NCBI GenBank assembly: GCA_963704295.1
Contig: OY969884.1
Coordinates: forward strand, 310,001-374,000
Length of the DNA: 64,000 nt
Direction: 5' to 3'
Origin: JACCVL01 sp963704295
Lineage (GTDB): Bacteria; Actinomycetota; Actinomycetes; Propionibacteriales; Nocardioidaceae
Shown here: in pieces, positions 34,966 through 43,423 of the stretch
Layout: each line of letters opens with the position of its first letter
How positions within the stretch are numbered: position 1 is the stretch's first letter
Notes under the pieces: model-generated
Databases searched by the model: none
What the model was told of the DNA's origin: nothing
What the model saw: only the letters and a program-made list of their open reading frames with translations
Program-made: the position numbers and the translations under genes

Positions 34966-36096
34966 TCAGTCGACGACGTCCACCAGCAGGGGGACGTACA
35001 TCTCCTCCGGGGTGACCGAGCCGTGGAAGCCCACCAGCGACGTCTCGACGGTGAACCGACGAGACGCCAGCACCGCGAACGTGCCGCGGGCGGCCACGAG
35101 GACGTCACCGACCCTCGGGCGGACCGTCGCGTCGACCGACCCGAACCATCCCGCCTCCTCGGCCTCCTCCCGGGTGACGACCCAGGCCCGCTCGCCGCAC
35201 GCCTCCCGCCAGGCGGCCAGCACGTCAGCCGTCGAGCCGGCGCGGGTCCACAGCTGCCGGAAGCGGGCCTCGCCGCCCAGCAGCACGACGCCGTCGCAGA
35301 GCGACTCGCTGGCGTCCGCGTCGATCCGGTCGGTGTCCGGCACGTCGACCATGCCGTGGTCGCCGGTGACGATCAGTCCGGTTCCCGGGGGCAGGGCGTC
35401 CCGGAGCGCCTGCGCCTCGTCGTCGACCGTGCGCAGGGTCTCCCGCCACTGCTCGGAGCGGCAGCCGTACTGGTGGCCGACGCGGTCCAGCTCGGCGTCG
35501 TAGGTGTACGTGAGCGACCCGGAGGTCTCGGCGGCAACGGCGGTGCCGGAGATCCGCAGCCAGGGCGAGTCGGCGCCGACGTAGGTGGCGCCGCGCTGGC
35601 TGACCAGGGTCAGGCCGGTCCCCTCGAACAGCGTCCGGCTGACCACGGTGGCCTCGCACCCGCGGCGCGGGCGCGTGCCGAAGACCGTCGGGTGCGGCTG
35701 CCACACGACGGGGTCGACCGCGTCGTCCCACGTGAGGGCGTTGAGCAGGGTCAGCGTGCCCGGGATCCGCGAGGTGTAGCCGACCACGCCGTGCTGGCCG
35801 GGCGGCAGCCCGGTGCCGAGGCTGGTGATGCTGGTGGCGGTCGTCGACGGCAGGCAGGCGGTGAGCGGCGCCCGGCCGTTCCGCAGCGAGGCGAGGTACG
35901 GCGCCTCAGCGGTGTGCTCGTCCAGCGCGAGCGCGCCCAGGCCGTCGACCAGCAGCACCACCCACGACCGCGCCTGCGGCAGGTCGAGCACGTCCTGGAA
36001 CCCGGCGGCGGCGCAGCCGGACAGCACCGACGGCAGCAGGTCGGCCAGCGTCGAGCGGCCGTACTGCGGCAGCACCGGGGTGGAGCCGGAGTCCAT
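34966..36096 (-). CDS. Alkaline phosphatase superfamily protein (nucleotide pyrophosphatase/phosphodiesterase type)
   Basis: A 376-aa protein of the type I phosphodiesterase/nucleotide pyrophosphatase family. The first metal site is WVVLLVDGLGALAL, the nucleophile region is LTACLPSTTATSITSLGTGLPPGQHGVVGY (Thr in the TTAT stretch), a second site is YDAELDRVGHQYG and a third is IVTGDHGMVDVP. No signal peptide is visible, so it is probably cytoplasmic. Start ATG 36096 is preceded by GAGG; GTG 36099 is possible. The order sepH/sulfurtransferase/tdk/phosphodiesterase/DUF5998 is seen in many actinobacteria, but the substrate is unknown. Confidence 0.88.
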   Translation of the reverse strand: MDSGSTPVLPQYGRSTLADLLPSVLSGCAAAGFQDVLDLPQARSWVVLLVDGLGALALDEHTAEAPYLASLRNGRAPLTACLPSTTATSITSLGTGLPPGQHGVVGYTSRIPGTLTLLNALTWDDAVDPVVWQPHPTVFGTRPRRGCEATVVSRTLFEGTGLTLVSQRGATYVGADSPWLRISGTAVAAETSGSLTYTYDAELDRVGHQYGCRSEQWRETLRTVDDEAQALRDALPPGTGLIVTGDHGMVDVPDTDRIDADASESLCDGVVLLGGEARFRQLWTRAGSTADVLAAWREACGERAWVVTREEAEEAGWFGSVDATVRPRVGDVLVAARGTFAVLASRRFTVETSLVGFHGSVTPEEMYVPLLVDVVD

Positions 36097-36109
36097 CACG
36101 CACCTCGGC

Positions 36110-36781
36110 TCAGGCTCGGACCGTCGACTCGGACAGCGCACCGGCGAACGCCAGGAGGCGCTCCACCGCGTCGCTCCCGTCGGCGGCAGCACTGACCCGG
36201 ATGGAGAAGTCGTCGGCCGACAGGGTGCCCGAATAGCCGTGGTCGGCCTCGCACTCGGGGTCGGCGCACTGCGCCGGCTCCATGTCCACCCGCCGGACCG
36301 CCCCCCAGGCAACGGTGAGCACCGCCTCGCTGGGCAGCCCGCCGGCGGTGCGGCCGGCGTCCGGCTCCGGGTGGGCGACCATCCGCTGCACCACGACGGA
36401 GCGCACGGCGGGCAGGGTCACCGCCTCGGTGGTCGTCGCCGTGTACGGCGAGGGCAGCAGGTCGTCCGGCGGGTGCTCGTCGGTGTGCGCCACCACCAGC
36501 CGGGTCGGGGTGAGCACGACCACGGTCACGTGCCGGCGTACCTCGTCGTGGTCGAACGTGGGTTCGTGGTGCACGAGGAACTCGACCACCCGCTCACCGA
36601 CCAGGGCCGCCTCCACCCCCTCGCTGACCGCCTCCGGGTAGTAGCCGGCCGCCTCGATCGCGGTCCGCAAGTCCAGCGCCCGGTCGAACGGCCCGGACGT
36701 CGCGTCCGGGACGGCGGTCGCTGCCGCGGGGCGCGGAGCACGGGGGTCGTGCGGTCGTCGAACGCGTCGGCCGTCGGGCAT
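36110..36781 (-). CDS. DUF5998 family protein
   Basis: A 223-aa soluble protein. After a basic, Pro-rich leader of about 30 residues it shows the DUF5998 pattern: LDLRTAIEAAGYYPEAVSEGVEAALVGERVVEFLVHHEPTF, RRHVTVVVLTPTRLVVAHTDEHPPD, and near the C-terminus ADPECEADHGYSGTLSADDFSIRVSAAADG with two cysteines. Function unknown. ATG 36781 was chosen; ten further residues are possible upstream. It precedes the phosphodiesterase gene by 13 bp and probably shares its transcript. Confidence 0.85.
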   Translation of the reverse strand: MPDGRRVRRPHDPRAPRPAAATAVPDATSGPFDRALDLRTAIEAAGYYPEAVSEGVEAALVGERVVEFLVHHEPTFDHDEVRRHVTVVVLTPTRLVVAHTDEHPPDDLLPSPYTATTTEAVTLPAVRSVVVQRMVAHPEPDAGRTAGGLPSEAVLTVAWGAVRRVDMEPAQCADPECEADHGYSGTLSADDFSIRVSAAADGSDAVERLLAFAGALSESTVRA

Positions 36782-36854
36782 GGGCGCAGTGTCCCACGGC
36801 CCCGCCCGCATGGTTCGATTCCCCCACAGCCGGTCGACCAGGCGGGAGAAATCG

Positions 36855-38225
36855 ATGGCCGCGACGGGGCCACGGGCCGGCGAGACCGTCCCGCTGCGGA
36901 TCGCGCTGCGGACGTGGTGGTCGATCGGCTGGCAGTCCTTCGGCGGACCGGCTGCCCAGATCGCGGTGATGCAGCGCGAGCTGGTGGACGAGCGTCGCTG
37001 GGTCGGTCAGCGCCGGTTCCTGCACGCGTTGAGCTACTGCATGCTGCTGCCAGGCCCCGAGGCGACCCAGCTGGCCACCTATCTCGGCTGGCTGCTGCAC
37101 GGCACCCGCGGCGCACTCGCCGCCGGCACGCTGTTCGTGCTGCCCGGCGTGGTGGTGATGCTCGGCCTGTCGGCGGTCTATGTGATCGCGGCCGACGCCG
37201 AAGGGATCCGCTGGGTGCTGGCGGGCCTGTCCGCGGCGGTGCTCGCGATCGTCGTGCAGGCCGTGCTTCGCGTGGCCGGCCGTTCCCTGCACCACCCGAG
37301 CCTGGTCGCGCTGGCGGTCGCCGCCTTCGTGTCGATGACACTGCTCGACGTGCCGTTCCCGGTGGTGGTCGCCGGCGCCGCGGTGATCGGGCTGATCCTG
37401 GAGCGAACGCTCCCGGCGGTCGCCCGGTCGGCCGCCCGTGCGGAGCCGGACGACGACCACCCGGCCGCACTCGTCAGCGACGCGAGCCTGCATGCCGAGC
37501 GGGGGTCGACGGGCCGCGCCGCCCGCATCACCGCGGTGGCGCTGGCGCTGTGGGCCGCTCCGGTCGGAACGGCAACGATGCTGCTCGGGCTCGGCAGCAC
37601 GGTGGTGACACAGGCGCTGTTCTTCTCCTTCGTCGCGCTGATCACGGTCGGTGGGGCGTACTCGGTGCTCTCCTACGTCGCCGAGAACGCCGTCACGGCC
37701 GGCTGGGTGACCCCGCTGGACATGGTGCGCGGCCTGGCGCTGGCCGAGACCACCCCGGGCCCGCTGATCATGGTCGTGCAATTCGTGGCGTTCGTCGGCG
37801 CGTACACCTCGCCCGGCGACCTGAATCCGTGGGCGGCCGCGACTGTCGGCGCGTTGCTCACCACGTGGGTGACGTTCCTGCCGTCGTTCTGGTTCATCCT
37901 CGTCGGCGCGCCGTACGTCGAACGGCTGCGCGGCAGTGCGCACCTGTCCGCCGCACTGACCGGTGTGACGGCGGCCGTGGTCGGCGTGATCGCGACGCTT
38001 GCGGTGACCTTCGCCGGCGCGACCCTGTTCGGCGCCCTGGACGCCATCCGGGTCGGGCCGCTGCACCTGGTGCTGCCGGAGTGGTCGACGGTGCGCTGGG
38101 CAGCCGTTGCCGTCGCGTCGGGCAGCGCGGTTCTGGTGCTCGTCCTGCGCTGGCCGGTGCTCCGAACGCTCGCGACCGCCGGCGTGGTCGGGCTGCTCCT
38201 CGGGCTGGCGGGGGCCTGGGGATGA
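36855..38225 (+). CDS. chrA: Chromate efflux transporter, CHR family
   Basis: A 456-aa two-domain CHR-family transporter with 10-12 transmembrane helices. The first half has SIGWQSFGGPAAQIAVMQRELVDERRWV and LLPGPEATQLATYLGWLLHG; the second half repeats the theme with FFSFVALITVGGAYSVLSYVAENAV and LAETTPGPLIMVVQFVAFVGA. These FGGP and PGP motifs define ChrA, a chromate/sulfate antiporter that can lower intracellular chromate. ATG 36855 is preceded by GGGAGAA. It diverges from the DUF5998 gene. Confidence 0.93.
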   Translation: MAATGPRAGETVPLRIALRTWWSIGWQSFGGPAAQIAVMQRELVDERRWVGQRRFLHALSYCMLLPGPEATQLATYLGWLLHGTRGALAAGTLFVLPGVVVMLGLSAVYVIAADAEGIRWVLAGLSAAVLAIVVQAVLRVAGRSLHHPSLVALAVAAFVSMTLLDVPFPVVVAGAAVIGLILERTLPAVARSAARAEPDDDHPAALVSDASLHAERGSTGRAARITAVALALWAAPVGTATMLLGLGSTVVTQALFFSFVALITVGGAYSVLSYVAENAVTAGWVTPLDMVRGLALAETTPGPLIMVVQFVAFVGAYTSPGDLNPWAAATVGALLTTWVTFLPSFWFILVGAPYVERLRGSAHLSAALTGVTAAVVGVIATLAVTFAGATLFGALDAIRVGPLHLVLPEWSTVRWAAVAVASGSAVLVLVLRWPVLRTLATAGVVGLLLGLAGAWG

Positions 38226-38249
38226 CGGTGTGAGCCGAGTCGGGCGCGG

Positions 38250-40940
38250 TCAGCGCGGGATGGTGTCGCCCGGCATCCGGGCCAGCCGGCGCACGTACCC
38301 GTCCGACCGGTTGTCGCCGACCGGGCCGACCTGGCCGCGCGCCTCGAGCACACTGACGCCGTCGGCCGACGCGAGCACCAGGGACAGGTCGATCAGCACC
38401 AGGTGCGGCAGGTCGTTCTTCAGCCGAGCCACCCGCTGCACGAGGTCCTCGAGCGCCGCCAGGTCGGCGGGCTGGGCACCTCGGTAGCCGGTGAGCAGGG
38501 GGGCGGAGCGGATCTCCCGGACCATGCCGGCCGTGTCCGGCTCGGTCATCGGCGGGATCCGGTAGGACCGGTCGTGCAGCAGCTCGCTCGGTGCACCGGC
38601 GAGACCGAACGACACGATCGGCCCGAACAGCGGGTCCTCGAAACCCTGCACGCCCACCGGCACCCCCGCCGGTGCCATCCGCTGGACGACGAAGTCGGCG
38701 GCACTCGGCTCGTCCAGCCCGGCGGTCAGCGTCTCCCATGCGTGCCGCAGCTCTGCCGCACTACCGATGTTGCGCCACACGAACGCCAGGTCCGGGCTCA
38801 CCTGCAGCGGCGCGGCCTGGGCCTTCAGCACCACGTTCCAGCCCAGCGCCTCGCCGGCCGCGACCGCGGCGTCGACGTCGGTCACCGGCACGTGGTCCCA
38901 CAAGGCGATGCCGTAGGCCGCCAGCACCTCGCGGGTCTGCTCGCGGGTCAGCGCGACTCCGGTCGGCTCGGCGACGAGGGTGCCCTCGACCACTCTCCGG
39001 GCGTCCTGCGGCCGCACGTCCTCGAAGACCCGGACGTCGCCGGCCGGGCGGGCCAGCCACTCGGCGTACGACACCACCCGCGCGAGCGCCCGCACGGCCG
39101 TCTCCACCGCCGGGTAGGACGGCACCGAACCCCGGCCCGGCGCGCCCTCGACGTCGGGGATCCGAAGCATCTCCGGCACGCCCTCCCGGCCGAGGAAGGT
39201 GGACACGATGGGCTTGTCCGACTGTTCGCCGACCGCGGCCAGCACGTCGGCGACCTCCTCGCCGGACGACTCCAGGGGCGGGATGTAGACCGCGACCACG
39301 GCGTCCACGGACGGGTCGTCGATGGCCAGGTCGAGGGCGTGCTCGAAGTCGTCACCCGTCGCGTCCGCCCCGAGGGACACCGGCTCCCGGACGGTCAGCC
39401 CGACGGCAGAGGCCGCGTCGGCGGCAAGCAACCCCAGCGCGTCGGAGTTGCCGACCACGACGACCCGGTCACCCCGCGGCAGCGGCTGGTAGGCGAGGAG
39501 CTGGGCGACGTCGAACAGCTCGTCGAGCGTGTCCACCTGGATCACCCCGGCCTGCCGGAACATCGCGTCCAGCGCCTGCTGCGGCGCGCTCGAGCTGCGG
39601 ACCGCGTGCCCCACCGGGACGCCCTGCAGCGTACGACCGGTCTTGACCGCCACCACCGGCTTGCGCCGAGCCACCCGTCGGGCGATCCGGGAGAACTTGC
39701 GCGGGTTGCCGATCGACTCGAGGTAGAGCAGCACGACGTCGGTCGCGTCGTCCTCCTCCCAGTACTGCAGCAGGTCGTTGCCGGACACGTCCGCCCGGTT
39801 GCCTGCGGAGACGAAGGTGGACAGCCCGATGCCGCGCCGGTTCACGTTCTCGAGGATCGCCGTGCCGAGCGCGCCGGACTGGCAGAAGAAGCCCACCCGT
39901 CCGCGGGCAGGCATCAGTGGGGAGAGGGACGCGTTGATGCGCACCGTCGGCGCGGTGTTGATGACCCCGAGGCAGTTCGGCCCGACCAGCCGCAAGCCGT
40001 AGCTGCGGGCGAGCCCGAGCAGGTGCCGCTGCCGTGCCCGACCTTCCTCGCCGGTCTCCGCGAAGCCGGAGGAGATCACGACCAGGCCGCGAACCCCCTT
40101 GGCCGCGCAGTCGAGGACGACGTCGGTCACCGCGTCGGCGGGCACCGCCACCACCGCGAGGTCCAGGTCGTCCGGTATCTCCTGCACCGAGCGGTAGGCC
40201 GGCAGCCCGGAGACCGCCTCGGCCGTGGAGTTCACGGCGTACACCCGGCCGGTGAAGTCACCGAGGACGAGGTTCCGGACCAGGGTCTGGCCGACGGTGT
40301 CCTGCCGCCGGCTGGCGCCGACCACGGCGACGCTGCGCACGTCGAAGAAGGCCCGCATCGAGGCCGCCTCCGCCCGGTGCTCCCGCGCCAGCATCACGCC
40401 TACCGCGGTGTCGGTGGGCTCGATCGGGAACTCCAGCCGCAGCACGCCGTCGGTCATCCCGCCGGCCACCCGGTAGCCCTGCTCCCGGAACACCTGGATC
40501 ATCCGTGAGTTGTCCGGCAGGACGTCGGCGACGAAGCGCTGCAGGCCACGTTCGCGGGCCGCCTGGGCGAGGTGCTCCAGCAGCAGCTGGCCGAGCCCCC
40601 GCCCCTGGTGCGCGTCCTCGACCAGGAACGCCACCTCCGCCTGCCGGTCGTCGATGGCGTCGTAGCGGGCGAGCCCGATGATCTGCTCGCCGAGGGTGAC
40701 GACCAGGGCGACCCGTTTGTCGTGGTCGACCGTGGTGAACCGCTGCACGTCGCGTTCGGTCAGATCCGGGTAGGGGGCGAAGAACCGGAAGTACTTCGAC
40801 CGCTCGGACACCCGGCGATAGAAGGCGACCAGCCGGTCTGCGTCGCTGGGCCGGATCGGGCGCAGCCGGGCCGGCCGCCCGTCGCGCAGGACCACGTCCG
40901 CCTCCCACTCGCGCGGCGAGACCTCGGGGTCGGCGGCCAT
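38250..40940 (-). CDS. Bifunctional GNAT acetyltransferase / acyl-CoA synthetase (NDP-forming)
   Basis: An 896-aa fusion. N-terminal GNAT domain (about 15-175): VVLRDGRPARLRPIRPSDADRL and VEDAHQGRGLGQLLLEHLAQAA (acetyl-CoA binding). A CoA-binding domain follows (about 200-330: VAVVGASRRQDTVGQTLVRNL), then succinyl-CoA ligase-like domains (FFCQSGALGTAILE; the histidine region is degenerate, as expected for Pat), and a C-terminal ATP-grasp part (ALGWNVVLKAQAAPLQVSPDL, ILVQR-type GVPVGVQGFEDPLFGP). Such proteins are protein lysine acetyltransferases (Pat) in Salmonella and Streptomyces, acetylating acyl-CoA synthetases. An AMP-forming synthetase gene lies divergently 69 bp away, a plausible target (inference). 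Domain order GNAT-first differs from Salmonella Pat but is common in actinobacteria. Confidence 0.9.
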   Translation of the reverse strand: MAADPEVSPREWEADVVLRDGRPARLRPIRPSDADRLVAFYRRVSERSKYFRFFAPYPDLTERDVQRFTTVDHDKRVALVVTLGEQIIGLARYDAIDDRQAEVAFLVEDAHQGRGLGQLLLEHLAQAARERGLQRFVADVLPDNSRMIQVFREQGYRVAGGMTDGVLRLEFPIEPTDTAVGVMLAREHRAEAASMRAFFDVRSVAVVGASRRQDTVGQTLVRNLVLGDFTGRVYAVNSTAEAVSGLPAYRSVQEIPDDLDLAVVAVPADAVTDVVLDCAAKGVRGLVVISSGFAETGEEGRARQRHLLGLARSYGLRLVGPNCLGVINTAPTVRINASLSPLMPARGRVGFFCQSGALGTAILENVNRRGIGLSTFVSAGNRADVSGNDLLQYWEEDDATDVVLLYLESIGNPRKFSRIARRVARRKPVVAVKTGRTLQGVPVGHAVRSSSAPQQALDAMFRQAGVIQVDTLDELFDVAQLLAYQPLPRGDRVVVVGNSDALGLLAADAASAVGLTVREPVSLGADATGDDFEHALDLAIDDPSVDAVVAVYIPPLESSGEEVADVLAAVGEQSDKPIVSTFLGREGVPEMLRIPDVEGAPGRGSVPSYPAVETAVRALARVVSYAEWLARPAGDVRVFEDVRPQDARRVVEGTLVAEPTGVALTREQTREVLAAYGIALWDHVPVTDVDAAVAAGEALGWNVVLKAQAAPLQVSPDLAFVWRNIGSAAELRHAWETLTAGLDEPSAADFVVQRMAPAGVPVGVQGFEDPLFGPIVSFGLAGAPSELLHDRSYRIPPMTEPDTAGMVREIRSAPLLTGYRGAQPADLAALEDLVQRVARLKNDLPHLVLIDLSLVLASADGVSVLEARGQVGPVGDNRSDGYVRRLARMPGDTIPR

Positions 40941-41009
40941 GCACCGAAATGTAGCGACCCGCGGGAGGCGAGTTGTCCGACGTCGAGGCGCGGGCCAGAC
41001 TCACCGCCC

Positions 41010-42806
41010 ATGACGGACATCCCCCCCGAGCCGGCGCCCGACGAGCCTACGGACCCGACCCGGGCGTTCCGGACCGCGCGGGACTGCCTGCTGGCACGCC
41101 GAGAGGACCTCGACCGCGCTCGGCGGGACTTCGCGTGGCCGCGGCTGGAGCACTTCAACTGGGCCACCGACTGGTTCGACCGACTGGCAGCGGAGCAACC
41201 CGCCGCCACGGCGCTGTGGCTGGTCGAGACCGGTGCGGAGGATGCCGAGCCGGCGCACACCAAGGTGTCGTACGCCGACATGGCCCGCAGGTCCCGCGAG
41301 ACGGCCGGTTGGCTGTGGGCGCAGGGCGTGCGCCCAGGCGACCGGGTGCTGCTCGTGCTGGGCAACGTGGTCCCCCTCTGGGAGCTGATGCTCGCCTGCA
41401 TCCGGATGGGTGCGGTGATGATTCCCGCGACCACGCTGCTGTCCAGGGACGACCTCGCGGACCGAGTGAGGCGAGGCGCGGTCCGGGTGGCCGTCGCCGC
41501 CGCGGAGGACGCCGCCCGGTTCGGCGACGTGGCCGCCGACTGCGTCCGGGTGGCGGTGCGGGGCGCCTCGGGCGACCCGGCGCCGGACGGCTGGCTGGCG
41601 TACGAGGACAGTGACGGACACGACGAGCTGGTGCTGGTGGTCGAGGCAGCCGGGCAGCGGCTGGCCCCGACCCGGGCCGACGACCCGCTGCTGGTCTACT
41701 TCACGTCGGGCACCACCGCCCAGCCGAAGATGGTGACGCACACCCACGCCTCGTACCCGGTGGGCCACCTCTCGACCATGTACTGGATCGGGCTGCAGAG
41801 CAGCGACGTGCACCTGAACCTGTCCTCGTCGGGCTGGGCCAAGCACGCGTGGTCGTGCGTGTTCGCGCCGTGGAACGCGGGGGCGACCGTCGTCGTGCAC
41901 GCCGCCCCCCGGTTCGATGCGGCGGCCCTGTTGCGGGTGCTGGTGGACTGCGGCGTGACGACCTTCTGCGCCCCACCCACGGTGTGGCGGATGCTGGTCC
42001 AGGAGGATCTGGCCGCGCACGAGCCGGTGCTGCGGGAGGTGGTCGCCGCCGGTGAACCGCTGAACGCCGAGGTGGTCGAGCAGGTGCAGGCGGCGTGGGG
42101 GCTGACCGTCCGGGACGGCTACGGGCAGACCGAGACCACCGCTCAGGTCGGCAACTCCCCCGGCCAGCGGGTCAAGCCGGGCTCGATGGGCCGGCCGCTT
42201 CCCGGCTACGAGATCGTGCTGGTCGACCCGGCCACGGGTGATCTCGGCGACGACGGGGAGATCTGCATCGAGCTGTCTCCCCGTCCGCTGCCCGTGATGA
42301 GCGGGTACGCCGGGGACGACGAGCTCACCGGCGAGGTGATGCGCGGCGGGGTCTACCACACCGGGGACGTGGCCAGCCGGGACGCCGACGGCTACCTCAC
42401 CTACGTCGGTCGCAGCGACGACGTCTTCAAGGCGAGTGACTACCGGATCAGCCCGTTCGAGCTGGAGAGCGTGCTGGTCGAGCACCCGGCGGTGGCCGAG
42501 GCGGCCGTGGTCCCCTCCCCCGACCCGGTGCGAATGTCGGTCCCCAAGGCGTTCGTCGTGCTCGCGGCCGGCCACGAGCCGGACCGGGACACCGCGTTCG
42601 CGATCCTGCAGCACGCCCGGCATCGGCTGGCGCCGTACAAGCGGGTGCGCCGGATCGAGTTCGCCGACCTGCCGAAGACCATCTCCGGCAAGATCCGCCG
42701 GGTCGAGCTGAAGCAGATCGAGGCCGACCGGGTGGCCCGGGCGGTCGGCGGGTCGTCCGGCTCATGGGGCGAGGAGGACTTCCCGGAGCTGAAGGCAGAC
42801 GGCTGA
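41010..42806 (+). CDS. AMP-forming acyl-CoA synthetase
   Basis: A 598-aa ANL-superfamily ligase that activates a carboxylic acid with ATP and CoA. Motifs: LLVYFTSGTTAQPKMVTHTH (P-loop), APWNAGATVVVHAAPRFDA, VRDGYGQTETTAQVGN (A5), VYHTGDVASRDADGYLTYVGRSDDVFKASDYRIS (A7-A8) and PKTISGKIRRVEL with the catalytic, acetylatable lysine (A10). It resembles acetyl-CoA or medium-chain synthetases. ATG 41010 is chosen; the open frame upstream is a shadow of the divergent GNAT gene. The A10 lysine is the usual Pat target, consistent with the neighbour. Confidence 0.92.
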   Translation: MTDIPPEPAPDEPTDPTRAFRTARDCLLARREDLDRARRDFAWPRLEHFNWATDWFDRLAAEQPAATALWLVETGAEDAEPAHTKVSYADMARRSRETAGWLWAQGVRPGDRVLLVLGNVVPLWELMLACIRMGAVMIPATTLLSRDDLADRVRRGAVRVAVAAAEDAARFGDVAADCVRVAVRGASGDPAPDGWLAYEDSDGHDELVLVVEAAGQRLAPTRADDPLLVYFTSGTTAQPKMVTHTHASYPVGHLSTMYWIGLQSSDVHLNLSSSGWAKHAWSCVFAPWNAGATVVVHAAPRFDAAALLRVLVDCGVTTFCAPPTVWRMLVQEDLAAHEPVLREVVAAGEPLNAEVVEQVQAAWGLTVRDGYGQTETTAQVGNSPGQRVKPGSMGRPLPGYEIVLVDPATGDLGDDGEICIELSPRPLPVMSGYAGDDELTGEVMRGGVYHTGDVASRDADGYLTYVGRSDDVFKASDYRISPFELESVLVEHPAVAEAAVVPSPDPVRMSVPKAFVVLAAGHEPDRDTAFAILQHARHRLAPYKRVRRIEFADLPKTISGKIRRVELKQIEADRVARAVGGSSGSWGEEDFPELKADG

Positions 42807-42839
42807 CCTGCGCCGTCGGCGTACGCCGCACCGTCCGGG

Positions 42840-43349
42840 TCACTCGCCGACGGTGCCTTCGGCCAGCTCGCAGACGATGTCCAGGTGGCCGACGTGCCGT
42901 GCGTACTCCTGGGACACGTGGAAGAGGATGCGCACGAGGGCCGCCGGCTCGGCGCCCTCCCAGCGCGGGCCTGGCCGTCCGACCTCGGTCAGCCGGTGCT
43001 CGCGGACGATGCGGGTGGTCTCGGCGCCCCCGGCGTGCAGCCGGGCGACCAGCGACTCGAGCGTCTCGGCCTCGGACACATGCCACCGGTCGTCGTCGCC
43101 ACGGTCGCCCCACGGCGCGTCGACATCCGCGCCGAGGAAGCCCCACTGCAGCCAGCGCCGCTCCATGTGCAGCAGATGGGAGACCATCTCGAGCGGAGTC
43201 CAGCCAGACGGCAGCCGCGAGGTGCGCAGCGCGGCCTCGTCGAGATCGGTGAGCTTGTCCTCGACGGTTTGACGGAAGTAGTCCAGGTAGACGCAGAACA
43301 GCTGCGCAACGTCGGTGCGCCCGTCGTCGAGCTCAGGGAAGTCGGCCAT
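42840..43349 (-). CDS. DinB family protein (DUF664 type)
   Basis: A 169-aa four-helix-bundle protein. The family pattern is visible: LFCVYLDYFRQTVEDKLTDLDEAALRTSRLPSGWTPLEMVSHLLHMERRWLQWGF, where the histidine of HLLHMER and the later FHVSQEYARHVGHLDIV histidines would form the metal site of DinB/YfiT-type thiol transferases. In actinobacteria such proteins often use mycothiol; the substrate is unknown. The ATG at 43349 was chosen as the first start in the conserved part. It is convergent with the acyl-CoA synthetase gene. Confidence 0.88.
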   Translation of the reverse strand: MADFPELDDGRTDVAQLFCVYLDYFRQTVEDKLTDLDEAALRTSRLPSGWTPLEMVSHLLHMERRWLQWGFLGADVDAPWGDRGDDDRWHVSEAETLESLVARLHAGGAETTRIVREHRLTEVGRPGPRWEGAEPAALVRILFHVSQEYARHVGHLDIVCELAEGTVGE

Positions 43350-43423
43350 CGGCTCAGTCTCCCGCACAGCGTCGCGGGTTCTGCCGCGTGCCGGTGCGCC
43401 GGCTGTCCGCCCCCCAGACGACA

